From NCBI GenBank assembly GCA_029263125.1, contig JAJCYD010000052.1, forward strand, positions 118,576 through 182,575: a stretch of DNA of 64,000 nt, given 5' to 3'. A model generated the notes under the pieces. That model searched no databases. It was not told where the DNA came from and saw only the letters and a list, made by a program, of their open reading frames with translations. Below are positions 40,359 through 49,069 of the stretch, piece after piece. The position numbers and the translations under genes are program-made. How positions within the stretch are numbered: the first letter of the stretch is position 1; each line of letters opens with the position of its first letter. Origin of the DNA: Solirubrobacteraceae bacterium (GTDB lineage Bacteria > Actinomycetota > Thermoleophilia > Solirubrobacterales > Solirubrobacteraceae).

Positions 40359-42185
40359 GTGTCGCAGGTCGCGGTCATCGGCTCATCGCGGGCGGTAGCG
40401 GGAATCGGTGCGACGATCTATCGCGTACGGGAGGCATTGGCCACCGCTGGCATCGAGTTGGCGGATGCGTCGAGCATCGACGAGTCCGATGGCGCGTCGC
40501 TTCGGGTCGTCGTCGATCCGGCCGCCTGGTTTGCCGCACAGGCCACTGCGCCGTCGGCGCGGTGGCTTGCCCAGAGCGTGGGATTCTCCATCGCGCCCTA
40601 CGGCAGCCCGGCGATGCAGGACGACGCGGAGGTCGGTCGCCTGCTGGGCGCCGTGGCGCATCCCGAGGCACGCTCCGCGGACCATCTGATCCGCGTCGGC
40701 TGCCGCGCTGCTCATGTCGCTCTGGGGTGTCGTCCGGTGGCCAGCGTTGTCGACGCGCACGCAAGCGACGTGCATCTTGTGACCTTCGGACCCTCCACGG
40801 CACGCCGGCTGCGTGTCGTGGCTCACGGCGCTCCGTGGTGCGACGCGCTGCGCTGCGCGCACCACTTCGATCGCGAGTTGCCGGCCGACGAGGCGTCCCG
40901 TGGCATCGACCACCCGTTCGCATGCGCGACCGTGCTGGTGGACATCGCGGCGGACGACGACGCCGCACCCGACCTCCCCGTCCTGCTGGAGGCGTTGGAG
41001 TCCGGAACCGCCGTGGTCACCGAACGGCTCGGCTGCCTGCTGCCCGCCGATGCGGGGCAGTCCGTCGTTCGCGCCCCCTGGGAGACGCTGTTCGCGCGCG
41101 CCAACGAGCTGGCTGAGGACCCGCGGCGCGCGCAGGCCCTGGTCGCCGCCGATCATCGGGCAACGGCCGAGGCGTGGCCCCTGCTCGCCATGGGTGAGAA
41201 GCTCGCTGAGCTGCTGCGGGACACACGAAACCAGCCGCCGCCACTCGGCGATCAGCACGTGCAGCTCAGTCCGCACGCGGCGCCTGCGCCCGCCCGGCGG
41301 GCGGTCGCACGGATCCTGAGCGACGAGAGCCGGCGCCCGGACGCAGCCGTGCGCCATGGGGTACAGAAGGCGCTCAACCGCCTCCAGCGGCTTGAACGGC
41401 GCATCGCGCGTGTCGAGCGTGCCGGGATGTCCGACGAGACCGAAGTGCTACGCGCGTGCTCCGCAGACGCCGAGTACGCCGTCAGCGTGCTTGTTCCCAG
41501 CTTCACCGCGCGCCGCTGGGTGCTCGCCGCCCTGGGGTCGGTGGCCGCCACCGCCGCCGAGCCGGACGCGCCATCGCTGGAGCTCATCATCGTCGACGAC
41601 GGATCGCCGCAGGATGACGGCGCAGCCGCCGTCGCATGGGCCGGCGAGCGGCCTGGCCTGGCGGTCACGGTGCTGAGGCATCCGGTGAATCTGGGCTTGG
41701 GCGCCGCGCGCAACACTGCCTTGTCGTGGGCCACGGGTGCCTGCGTCGTGGCGCTGGATGCCGACAACCTGCTCCGGCCACGAGGTCTGCGTAAGCTCGT
41801 GACGGCGCTCGACGCTCGGCCGGACGCGGACTTCGCCTACGGCGTGCTGGAGGAGTTCGACACGCAGGGACCGATCGGCCTGCGCGGCTTGTACCCGTGG
41901 GAGCCTCAGCGCCTGAGATACGGCAACTACATCGACGCGCTGTCGCTCATCCGCCGGGACGTGCTGCTCGAGATGGGGGGCTTCACGGTCGACATGCCCG
42001 AGCAGGGCTTTGAGGACTGGGACCTGTGGTGTCGCTTTGCCGAGCGCGACGCTGTCGGGGTCTGGGTGCCGGAGATCGTCGCGTCCTATCGTGTGAGAGC
42101 GGACTCGATGAGCGCCGACCTGCACCTGTCGCACGTAGCGCCCCTGGCCGATCTGATCGAGCGCCACCCGGACCTGCTCAGATGA
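40359..42185 (+). CDS. Two-part glycosyltransferase with C-terminal GT2 domain
   Basis: A 608-aa protein. The first 330 residues resemble a degenerate GT-B fold (VAVIGSSRAVAGIGATIYRV at the start; LLEALESGTAVVTERLGCLL in the E-x7-E position), with no convincing donor site. A short coiled-coil linker (ALNRLQRLERRIARVERAG) leads to a full GT2 domain from about 365: SVLVPSFTARRWVLAALGSV, LIIVDDGSPQDDG, NLGLGAARNTALSWATGACV, VVALDADNLLRP and EMGGFTVDMPEQGFEDWDLW. The GT2 part closely parallels that of the next gene. ATGA overlap with the following GT4-GT2 gene; first gene of a four-gene operon to 46088. Confidence 0.82.
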   Translation: MSQVAVIGSSRAVAGIGATIYRVREALATAGIELADASSIDESDGASLRVVVDPAAWFAAQATAPSARWLAQSVGFSIAPYGSPAMQDDAEVGRLLGAVAHPEARSADHLIRVGCRAAHVALGCRPVASVVDAHASDVHLVTFGPSTARRLRVVAHGAPWCDALRCAHHFDRELPADEASRGIDHPFACATVLVDIAADDDAAPDLPVLLEALESGTAVVTERLGCLLPADAGQSVVRAPWETLFARANELAEDPRRAQALVAADHRATAEAWPLLAMGEKLAELLRDTRNQPPPLGDQHVQLSPHAAPAPARRAVARILSDESRRPDAAVRHGVQKALNRLQRLERRIARVERAGMSDETEVLRACSADAEYAVSVLVPSFTARRWVLAALGSVAATAAEPDAPSLELIIVDDGSPQDDGAAAVAWAGERPGLAVTVLRHPVNLGLGAARNTALSWATGACVVALDADNLLRPRGLRKLVTALDARPDADFAYGVLEEFDTQGPIGLRGLYPWEPQRLRYGNYIDALSLIRRDVLLEMGGFTVDMPEQGFEDWDLWCRFAERDAVGVWVPEIVASYRVRADSMSADLHLSHVAPLADLIERHPDLLR

Positions 42186-44167
42186 GCAGACCGCGCATCG
42201 TCCTGACATCGCGCGAGCTGTTTCCGTTCGGTGGCGGCGGGGTCGGCACGTACATTGCACAAACCGCGCGCGTGCTCGGACCGATCGCCGACGTCACGAT
42301 CCTCACGGCGTCGTGGTATCGCGACAAGTACGCCGAGCTTGCCGCCCTCGGCGATCCTCGCGTGGACTACGCCGGCGCCCGCCTGGCGTTCGTCGAGGTC
42401 CCCGAGCCCCACGAGTACGGCGGGTTCTACGCGCACATGCATCTCTACTCCCACCGGGTGCTCGAGCGCCTACGCGAGTTGTTCGGTCGATGCGGCCCGG
42501 ATCTCGTCGAGTTCCCCGACTACCTCGGCGAGGGCTTCGTCGCCACGCAGGCTCGGCGTGGCGGCGACCCGTTCCTCGCAGACACCGTCCTTGCCCTGCG
42601 CCTGCACACGAGCGCCGAGATGTGCGAGGTGCTCAACGGCTATCAGGACCGCGACTTCGAGCGCCGCATCTCGCGCGAGATCGAGCGTCGGACCCTGCAG
42701 GATGCCGACGTGCTGCTGTACGCGGGCGGCGACATCCTGGAGAGCTACCGGCGCTTCTATGAAGGCCGCCTGGCGACGGCGATACGGATGCGCCACGCTC
42801 TTGACATCACGCTCGCGCCTGCGGCGGACGAGGTCCGGCGGCCACACGAGGGGCCGCTGCGACTGCTGTACATCGGGCGCTGTGAGCGCCGCAAGGGCGT
42901 GCAGGACCTCATCGCCGCCCTCACCGCGTTCACGGCGGACTGGCGACTGACCGTCCTCGGGCGCGACACGGATACCGCGCCGCTCGGGCGCTCGATGCGG
43001 CGCACGCTCGAGCTGCAGGCGGCCGGCGATCAACGCGTCACCTTCAAGGAGGGCATCGCTCGTGCAGAGCTGCCCGGCGAGATGGCGTCGCACGACCTGG
43101 TCGTCCTGCCGTCGCGCTGGGAGTGCTGGCCCTACGTCGCGCTCGAGGCGATGCAGGCCGGAATGCCGCTGGTGGCCACCCCGGTCGGGGGCTTCACCGA
43201 GCTCGTCGAGCCCGGCGTCACGGGCTGGCTGACCGCCGCGCCCGGCCCGGACGCCTTGATGGCGACGCTCGGCATGCTCATCGCCGAGCCCGAGCTGGTC
43301 CGGAAGCTGCGCGCATCCGAAGCGATCACTGCGCGGGCGACGTCGATCACCGACGCGGACGGCATTCGCGCCGGCTACCGGGCGCTGCTGGACGCCGGCC
43401 CGACGCGCGTCGTGACCGCGGCTGCGCCCACGACCGCCGATCCGCCGCCACTGGTGTCGGTCGTCATCCCGTACTACCGGCTGCACCGGTTCGTCGCGGA
43501 GACCGTGAGATCGGTGTTCGCGCAGACCTACCCGCGGATCGAGGTGCTCGTGATCGACGATGGTTCCTTCGAGCCGGAGGATGTGATCCTCGCCGAGCTT
43601 GCCACCCGCTACCCGCTGAGAGTGCTGGCCCAGGCCAACGGCGGGTTGGGCGCCGCGCGCAACTTCGGCATCGGGCAGACGCGCGGGCGCTACGTCCTGC
43701 CGCTGGACGCCGACAACGTCCTCGAGCCGACGTTCGTCGCGCGCTGTGTGGAGCTGTTGGAGTCCGACGAGAAGCTGGCCTTCGTCACGTCGTGGAATCG
43801 CTACGTCGACGAGGACGGAGTGCCGCTACCCGCGCCCAACGAGGGTTACCGACCGATCGGCAACTGGACGCCGATCGTCGAGGAACGCAACGTCGCCGGC
43901 GACGGCACGGCGGTGCTGCGTCGTAGCGTCTTCGACCGCCACCGCTTCAGCGAGGACCTGACCGCGTTTGAGGATTGGGCGCTGTACCGGGAGCTCCATC
44001 GCGCCGGACGCCACGGTCGCGTGATCCCCGAGATGCTGTGGCGCTATCGCGTCCGCGAGGATTCGATGCTGCGCGAGGTCGGCATGCCCGAGGAGCAGCG
44101 GCTGCATGCCGAGATGGATGCGCTGATCCGTGAACGGGAGGTCGTATGGGAGTCCACGAACGCCTGA
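42182..44167 (+). CDS. GT4-GT2 fusion glycosyltransferase
   Basis: A 661-aa protein with the opposite domain order to the 37396 fusion. GT4 comes first (IVLTSRELFPFGGGGVGTYI, RLLYIGRCERRKGVQDLIAA, SRWECWPYVALEAMQAGMPL), then GT2 from about 420 (VSVVIPYYRLHRFVAETVRS, VLVIDDGSFEPEDV, LPLDADNVLEPTFVARCVEL, DLTAFEDWALYRELHRAG). Both halves have complete-looking motifs. Coupled by ATGA to the preceding GT and by a 22-bp overlap to the methyltransferase that follows. Confidence 0.88.
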   Translation: MSRPRIVLTSRELFPFGGGGVGTYIAQTARVLGPIADVTILTASWYRDKYAELAALGDPRVDYAGARLAFVEVPEPHEYGGFYAHMHLYSHRVLERLRELFGRCGPDLVEFPDYLGEGFVATQARRGGDPFLADTVLALRLHTSAEMCEVLNGYQDRDFERRISREIERRTLQDADVLLYAGGDILESYRRFYEGRLATAIRMRHALDITLAPAADEVRRPHEGPLRLLYIGRCERRKGVQDLIAALTAFTADWRLTVLGRDTDTAPLGRSMRRTLELQAAGDQRVTFKEGIARAELPGEMASHDLVVLPSRWECWPYVALEAMQAGMPLVATPVGGFTELVEPGVTGWLTAAPGPDALMATLGMLIAEPELVRKLRASEAITARATSITDADGIRAGYRALLDAGPTRVVTAAAPTTADPPPLVSVVIPYYRLHRFVAETVRSVFAQTYPRIEVLVIDDGSFEPEDVILAELATRYPLRVLAQANGGLGAARNFGIGQTRGRYVLPLDADNVLEPTFVARCVELLESDEKLAFVTSWNRYVDEDGVPLPAPNEGYRPIGNWTPIVEERNVAGDGTAVLRRSVFDRHRFSEDLTAFEDWALYRELHRAGRHGRVIPEMLWRYRVREDSMLREVGMPEEQRLHAEMDALIREREVVWESTNA

Positions 44168-45156
44168 GTCTCGACGCGGTCAGCGAGCACACGCTGACCG
44201 CCGTCGAGCATCGCCACCGCTATGCCTTCGCGCGCACCGCCTGCGAGGGCAGGCGCGTGCTGGACCTGTGCTGCGGCGTCGGGTACGGCAGCGGCCTGAT
44301 GGCCGAGGTGGCGGACCACGTCGTCGGCGTGGATCGCGACGCCGCCGCGGTGGACACGGCTCAGGCGACCGTCGGGGCGCGCACCGGCGCGAGCTTCGTG
44401 ATCGCCGACGCGCTGGACTACCTGCGCGCCCTGCAGCCCGGGGACTTCGACCTCGTCGTCTGCTTGCAATGCCTCGAGCGGCGCAGCGGGGCGGAGGAGG
44501 TCGTCGCGCAGCTTGCGCGGCTGGTGGCAGGGGGGGCGGGCATGATCGCTTCGGTACCGAACGCTGCCATGCACGTCACGGGCTTTGACCTGCTTTCGGC
44601 ACAGGCGCTCTTCGCCGCGATCCCAGAGACGACGCTCGCCTTCCAGACGCACGCCGAGGGCTCGCTGATCCGAGGACGGGCCGCTGGAGCCGTCACTGCC
44701 GACATCCGGGTCGAAGGGGAGCAGGACCTCGATTCGGCCAACGTCTTTCTGGCCATCGCGGGCCTTGATGCCGACGTCGTGCTCGGCGCCTCCGGGGCGG
44801 CGCTGAACGTTGCCGTCGCGCCGATCAACCACCGCTACATGCGCAACCTCGAACAGGCGAACCGCTCGCTCGGCGCGGCCAATGCCCGTCTGGCCCGCGA
44901 GCGGCTGGGACTAGGGGCGGCGGGTGCCGCGTCGTCCGTGCTGCGGCGCGAAGGCGAGCTTGAAGCCGCGCGTGCGGATCAACGACGTCAGCAGGGCAGG
45001 GTGGAAGCGCTCGAGGCGGAGGCGGCGAGCCTTCGCACCGAGCGCGACGCCCTCCGCGCCGAGCGCGACGATTACCGGCGCGCGCACGTCGTCGTGCATG
45101 CCAGCCGCCTCACCAACCTGGCGGCACGGCTGGCCGGTCACCGCTTCATCCGATGA
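44146..45156 (+). CDS. SAM methyltransferase with coiled-coil tail
   Basis: A 336-aa protein: methyltransferase domain with RRVLDLCCGVGYGSGLM, VVGVDRDAAAV and FDLVVCLQCLERRSGAEEVV (residues 36-120). From about 240 to 315 a coiled coil (ANRSLGAANARLARERLGLG, EALEAEAASLRTERDALRAE) precedes the end VHASRLTNLAARLAGHRFIR. A comparable methyltransferase plus coiled-coil layout is known from chain-length-controlling methyltransferases such as WbdD, though sequence similarity to that protein was not established. Overlaps the previous gene by 22 bp and the next by 4. Confidence 0.82.
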   Translation: MGVHERLSLDAVSEHTLTAVEHRHRYAFARTACEGRRVLDLCCGVGYGSGLMAEVADHVVGVDRDAAAVDTAQATVGARTGASFVIADALDYLRALQPGDFDLVVCLQCLERRSGAEEVVAQLARLVAGGAGMIASVPNAAMHVTGFDLLSAQALFAAIPETTLAFQTHAEGSLIRGRAAGAVTADIRVEGEQDLDSANVFLAIAGLDADVVLGASGAALNVAVAPINHRYMRNLEQANRSLGAANARLARERLGLGAAGAASSVLRREGELEAARADQRRQQGRVEALEAEAASLRTERDALRAERDDYRRAHVVVHASRLTNLAARLAGHRFIR

Positions 45157-46088
45157 GCCGCGCCCGCCCGATCGCCCTCTTCGACGACGCCGTGTGGCAG
45201 ATGACGCTCGGCGAGCGCGCGGCGGTCCAGGGGGTGCTCAGCGCGCTCAAGCCCGCGCTGGCGATCGAGATCGGCACCGCTGAGGGCGCCTGCCTGCGAT
45301 GGATCGCCGCTCACGCGGGCGAAGTGCATTCCTTCGACCTGGTCGAGCCGTCGATCGGGGACCTCGGTGCTCACGTGCACGTGCACACCGGCGACTCCCA
45401 CGTGCTGCTGCCCCAGATGCTCGAGCGCTTCGCCGCCGAAGGCCGCAACGTGGATTTCGTCCTCGTCGACGGCGACCACTCGCCCGACGGCGTGCGCCGA
45501 GACCTCGAGGCGCTGCTGGGCTCGCCGGCGATCGCCGACACGGTGATCGTCGCTCACGACGTCGGCAACGAGCGCGTCCGCACGGGCTTGGACGCGGTGG
45601 CCTACGGAGCGTTCCCGAAGGTCGCGCACGTGGATCTCGACTTCGTCCCCGGGCAGCTCGGCCAGGACCGCTTTCCCGGTGAGCTCTGGGGAGGGCTCGG
45701 ACTTGTCGTCGTGGCGGCAGATCGACCCGCCTACGGATCCGGCCCGGCGGTCCAGACCGCGCGCCATCATGGCGGGGAGCTGCTGGCGATCGCGCGCGAT
45801 GTGCTCGGTGGTCGTCCTCCCGATGGCGGTTCGGGGTTCCACGACGCGCGCGCACGACATCTGAGCGACGCCTACAACCACATCGACGACCTCGAGCGAC
45901 GGATCGCGGCGTCCGACGGCGTGCTCGAGCGGCGGATCGCGCAGCTGGCCGTCGAGGTCGAGCGCCAGCGGGCGCTCGCCGAGCACCACCGCGCGCTGGT
46001 CGCCGATCTCATGACGTCGGCGAGCTGGCGCGTCAGCGCGCCGCTGCGCGTCGCCAAGCGCGCGGCCGCGATCCTGCGGCGCGGCTAG
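45153..46088 (+). CDS. Class I methyltransferase (Methyltransf_24-like) with helical tail
   Basis: A 311-aa protein. The SAM-fold motifs are LAIEIGTAEGACLRWIAAH, then VHTGDSHVLLPQML and VDFVLVDGDHSPDGVRRDLE, as in class I enzymes close to cephalosporin hydroxylase/Methyltransf_24 proteins. After residue 235 there is a coiled coil (AYNHIDDLERRIAASDGVLE) and the terminal SASWRVSAPLRVAKRAAA, a short motif often seen at the ends of glycan-locus glycosyltransferases. Its stop TAG overlaps the convergent gene's TAG in a shared CTAG. Confidence 0.83.
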   Translation: MSRARPIALFDDAVWQMTLGERAAVQGVLSALKPALAIEIGTAEGACLRWIAAHAGEVHSFDLVEPSIGDLGAHVHVHTGDSHVLLPQMLERFAAEGRNVDFVLVDGDHSPDGVRRDLEALLGSPAIADTVIVAHDVGNERVRTGLDAVAYGAFPKVAHVDLDFVPGQLGQDRFPGELWGGLGLVVVAADRPAYGSGPAVQTARHHGGELLAIARDVLGGRPPDGGSGFHDARARHLSDAYNHIDDLERRIAASDGVLERRIAQLAVEVERQRALAEHHRALVADLMTSASWRVSAPLRVAKRAAAILRRG

Positions 46089-47125
46089 CCGCCGTCGTCC
46101 TTGATCGCTCGCTCGAGCACGTCGAGGCGCGCGCGGCACTCGCGCTCGACGATCGTCAGCCGCTCACCCAGCTGGTAGAGGCCCAAGCGAAGCATCTGTT
46201 CGCGACGCGTGGGGACGTTCTCCCGCACACCAACGGTGACCTGATCGGCCGAAGGCGCGACGGTGGGCTCCGGCGCGGGCGGCGAAACCCCGATTCGTGG
46301 TGCGATCGGCGCGACCGGCGGCGCCTTGTCGGCGGGTCGTTCGAGCACGGCGATGTCGTGACCGCCGTAGGTCCCCGGGGAGAGCAGCGCTCGCACCGAG
46401 AAGACCCGCCCCCAATGGGAGTAGACGTACCAGGGTGCATGGAAGGTCGAGTGGTAGTAGGGCGGGTGCACGCTGCCGACGTAGCCGTCGTCCTCGATGA
46501 ACAGGATGCCCCGCGTCTGCAGCGTTTCCAGGTACGGGGATGGGTCTTCCCCGCCGCCGGAGATGCCGTCGAGCATGGCCCGCGTCATCGTCTCGCCGTG
46601 GGTGCTCAGCAGCAGGATCCCGCCGGGCGCCACGACGCGGCGCAGCTCGGCGAGCCAGAGATCCTGCATCCGTTCGTCGAGGTGCGTGAAGACGCTGTGG
46701 TTGACGACGAGGTCGAAGTGCCCGTCGGGGAATGCAAGCGGAGGCTCGTGCGGGCCCACGTGCCAGGAGGCGAACGGCAGGTGCTGGGCGGCCCAGTCGA
46801 TCGCGTCGGAGTCGATGTCGACGCCGTGCAGCTCGACCGAGCCCGCCAGCGCGCTCATCAGGCCGAGCGCGCGACCTGGTCCGCAGCCGAAGTCCAGCAG
46901 GCGTTCGAAGTCGTGCAAGCCTCGTCCGATCGCGGCGAGCGCCGCCTCCTGGGCACGGACGGTGATCTCGCCGAGCGGATGCCACGTTGCCCGGACCCGG
47001 TCTGCGTCGTCAGGGCTGAAGTGCGGCAGGACGCGTGAGATCAGCTCGTCGGGCGGTGGCGGTGGGCGCGGATCGGGAAAGTCGATGGCGATCGCGCCAG
47101 TCTCCCAGTTGCCCGGCCGGGTCAC
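46085..47125 (-). CDS. Class I SAM methyltransferase
   Basis: A 346-aa enzyme from GTG 47125. DFERLLDFGCGPGRALGLM is the SAM loop, LHGVDIDSDAIDWAAQHL motif II, and FDLVVNHSVFTHLDERMQ with LRRVVAPGGILLLSTHGE complete the fold (residues 70-190). The C-terminal 90 residues contain a Pro-rich spacer and a helical end (RREQMLRLGLYQLGERLTIV). Last of three successive minus-strand methyltransferases (48998, 48342, this one) joined by short gaps or overlaps; acceptor unknown. Confidence 0.85.
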   Translation of the reverse strand: MTRPGNWETGAIAIDFPDPRPPPPPDELISRVLPHFSPDDADRVRATWHPLGEITVRAQEAALAAIGRGLHDFERLLDFGCGPGRALGLMSALAGSVELHGVDIDSDAIDWAAQHLPFASWHVGPHEPPLAFPDGHFDLVVNHSVFTHLDERMQDLWLAELRRVVAPGGILLLSTHGETMTRAMLDGISGGGEDPSPYLETLQTRGILFIEDDGYVGSVHPPYYHSTFHAPWYVYSHWGRVFSVRALLSPGTYGGHDIAVLERPADKAPPVAPIAPRIGVSPPAPEPTVAPSADQVTVGVRENVPTRREQMLRLGLYQLGERLTIVERECRARLDVLERAIKDDGG

Positions 47126-48342
47126 CAGCCTCGAGGTCGGCCGGACGTGACGCGCGGGTCGGGGGGGCCTGGATGGCCGACGAAGCTCAAGCAGCCGCCC
47201 TCGGGCAGTGACAGCTCGACGTGCCGCGTTGGTTGTGCAAGCCACGTGGCGGCGTGCCACGTCGGGATCCCATGCAGGCTCGCTTGGGCGAGTGGGGCAA
47301 GCTCGCCGCCGTCGGGCGTATGGATGCGCAACGCATGCTCGCCGCCGTGTGCCGACAGCAGCCCGACGTGGATCTCGGACACGGCGGCGGGAAGCTCGAC
47401 CGGCAGCCGGGCGCCCGGACGCATCTCGATCAGCCCGTCTGGCAGCATCGCCGCACCCCGCACGTCGTGCTCCAAGCGCAGCTGCCACGGCCGCACGTGA
47501 GCGGGTGGGGTGGCCTGCGGTCGGGCGCTGAGCACCATGTCCAGCCAGCTGCGCGACCAGCACGGCGGCAGGTCGGGACGCCAGGCGTCCAGGGTGGTGG
47601 CGAGCTGCAGCTCCTCCCAGCGCACCGGCCGGCCGGGATAGAGCGCCGGGTGGTAGCTGGAAGCGACGGTGTGGGCGGCCAGGTCGTCGAAGACGAGCTC
47701 GAACTCGTGAAAGGACAGGCCGGTTCCCCAGCGCGTCAGGGCGTTGTGGAGCGTGTCGCCGCCGCAGGCCGCCGCCGCGTCGAGCGCGCGGACGAACTCC
47801 CGTCGCGGCGAGCGGCCGTAGCACGCTGCGGCCAGCTGCGGGGGGAGGGCGTGTTGGAACGGCATCCGGCTGGTGTGGTGATCGATCGGTGTCAGTCGGT
47901 TCGGCGACTCGCAGACCACGATGTGGCCGTCGGGGCGGACGACCTCGCGTGCGAGCGCCAGCACCGCCAGGCGCTCGTCGATCGTCAGGTGCTCGAGGAC
48001 GGCGTAGAGCAGGAACACGTCCACCTCGCCGCGATAGCCGCGGACCCGGTCAAGGATCTCGCTCTCCGCCACGGCGTGCAGCTCGTGGGCATCCAAGCCC
48101 CGGCGCCGCATGTGCCCGCGTGCCACGGCGATGGCATCGGCATCGATGTCCAGGCCGATGTGGCGGCGCACCCGGTCGGCGAGGGCGCAGCTGACCGCGC
48201 CCTGTCCGCAGCCGTACTCCAGCACCGTCGCGCGCTCAAGCGGGATGCTCGCCTCGATCCAGGGGACGACCTCGTCGCGCGCCTGGTCCAGGCGTCGCAG
48301 CCACTCGGGATGCTCGGAGGCGTCAGGCGGCCGAGCGTTCAC
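47122..48342 (-). CDS. Class I SAM methyltransferase with C-terminal beta domain
   Basis: A 406-aa protein from GTG 48342, 2 nt after the previous stop. Methyltransferase part: RATVLEYGCGQGAVSCALAD, IGLDIDADAIAVARGHM, VFLLYAVLEHLTIDERLAVL, VVRPDGHIVVCESPNRLTP. The last 110 residues look beta-rich (LIEMRPGARLPVELPAAVSE, HVELSLPEGGCLSFVGHPGP) and could bind carbohydrate; this second domain is not recognised. GTGA overlap with the following methyltransferase. Confidence 0.83.
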   Translation of the reverse strand: MNARPPDASEHPEWLRRLDQARDEVVPWIEASIPLERATVLEYGCGQGAVSCALADRVRRHIGLDIDADAIAVARGHMRRRGLDAHELHAVAESEILDRVRGYRGEVDVFLLYAVLEHLTIDERLAVLALAREVVRPDGHIVVCESPNRLTPIDHHTSRMPFQHALPPQLAAACYGRSPRREFVRALDAAAACGGDTLHNALTRWGTGLSFHEFELVFDDLAAHTVASSYHPALYPGRPVRWEELQLATTLDAWRPDLPPCWSRSWLDMVLSARPQATPPAHVRPWQLRLEHDVRGAAMLPDGLIEMRPGARLPVELPAAVSEIHVGLLSAHGGEHALRIHTPDGGELAPLAQASLHGIPTWHAATWLAQPTRHVELSLPEGGCLSFVGHPGPPDPRVTSGRPRGW

Positions 48343-48344
48343 GA

Positions 48345-48998
48345 TCAGGCCGCGGTCGGCTTGCGCAGCAGCGACAGCGCGTCCGACAGCGGCAGCACCC
48401 AGTCGAAGGTCTCCTGCTGGACGACCTCCAGCCCGCGACGCGACGCGAGGTGCTCGAGCAGCGCGATGTTCATGAAGTTGCGCCACCCGGGAGCGTCCGT
48501 TGCATCAGCGGCCGGCTGGGCATCGTAGTTGGAGTGGTGCAGGAGCGCCATGCCGCCCGGCCTGAGGAGGCGGCCGATCTCCGCCAGGTAGCTCGCGACG
48601 CATGCGGACTCGAAGTGGACCATCGCGTCGTAGGAGTAGACGGCGGTGAACTGCCCGTCCTCGTTGAGCGGGATGGTGAGGCCGTCGACCGACGGCACGA
48701 TCCGCACGTGTGGCTGATGACGCAGGCGCGCGCGAGCGCGCGCGAGCGCTTCCTCGGAGGTATCGGAAAGCGTCATCCGTTGACACAGGGGGGCGGCGCG
48801 CTCGGCGTGGCGACCCGCTCCACACGCGATCTCCAGCACGTTGGCGAGGTCAAGTCGGTCGAACTGTGCGCGAAACTGCGCGCCGGGCGCCCAGAAGCTC
48901 TCCGTCCATTCCTCGACGCGCTCGAAGTACCCGAAATCCGGCGAGCCGCGGTCGTGCCAGAGGTCGATGATCGCGCGGGTCCGCTGGCCGGAGGACAT
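48345..48998 (-). CDS. Class I SAM methyltransferase
   Basis: A 217-aa enzyme: IDLWHDRGSPDFGYFERVEE, ANVLEIACGAGRHAERAAPL (SAM loop), TLSDTSEEALARARARL and FTAVYSYDAMVHFESACVAS with LLRPGGMALLHHSNYD. ATG 48998 is preferred over GTG 49007 because TAGCGT lies 7 nt before it and overlaps the GTG. First gene of the three-methyltransferase operon. Several methyltransferases side by side suggest a glycan with multiple O-methyl groups or a methylated terminal residue. Confidence 0.85.
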   Translation of the reverse strand: MSSGQRTRAIIDLWHDRGSPDFGYFERVEEWTESFWAPGAQFRAQFDRLDLANVLEIACGAGRHAERAAPLCQRMTLSDTSEEALARARARLRHQPHVRIVPSVDGLTIPLNEDGQFTAVYSYDAMVHFESACVASYLAEIGRLLRPGGMALLHHSNYDAQPAADATDAPGWRNFMNIALLEHLASRRGLEVVQQETFDWVLPLSDALSLLRKPTAA

Positions 48999-49005
48999 CC
49001 ACGTC

Positions 49006-49011
49006 ACGCTA
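49006..49011 (-). promoter_or_regulatory. Leaderless -10 for methyltransferase operon
   Basis: TAGCGT on the minus strand, 7 nt before ATG 48998, in the 71-bp gap that follows the delta-60 gene. Confidence 0.5.
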
Positions 49012-49069
49012 TCCGTTGCCCCACGGATCCGGGCCGCGAATGGCGGTCATGACACCGCGACGAGCGCGG

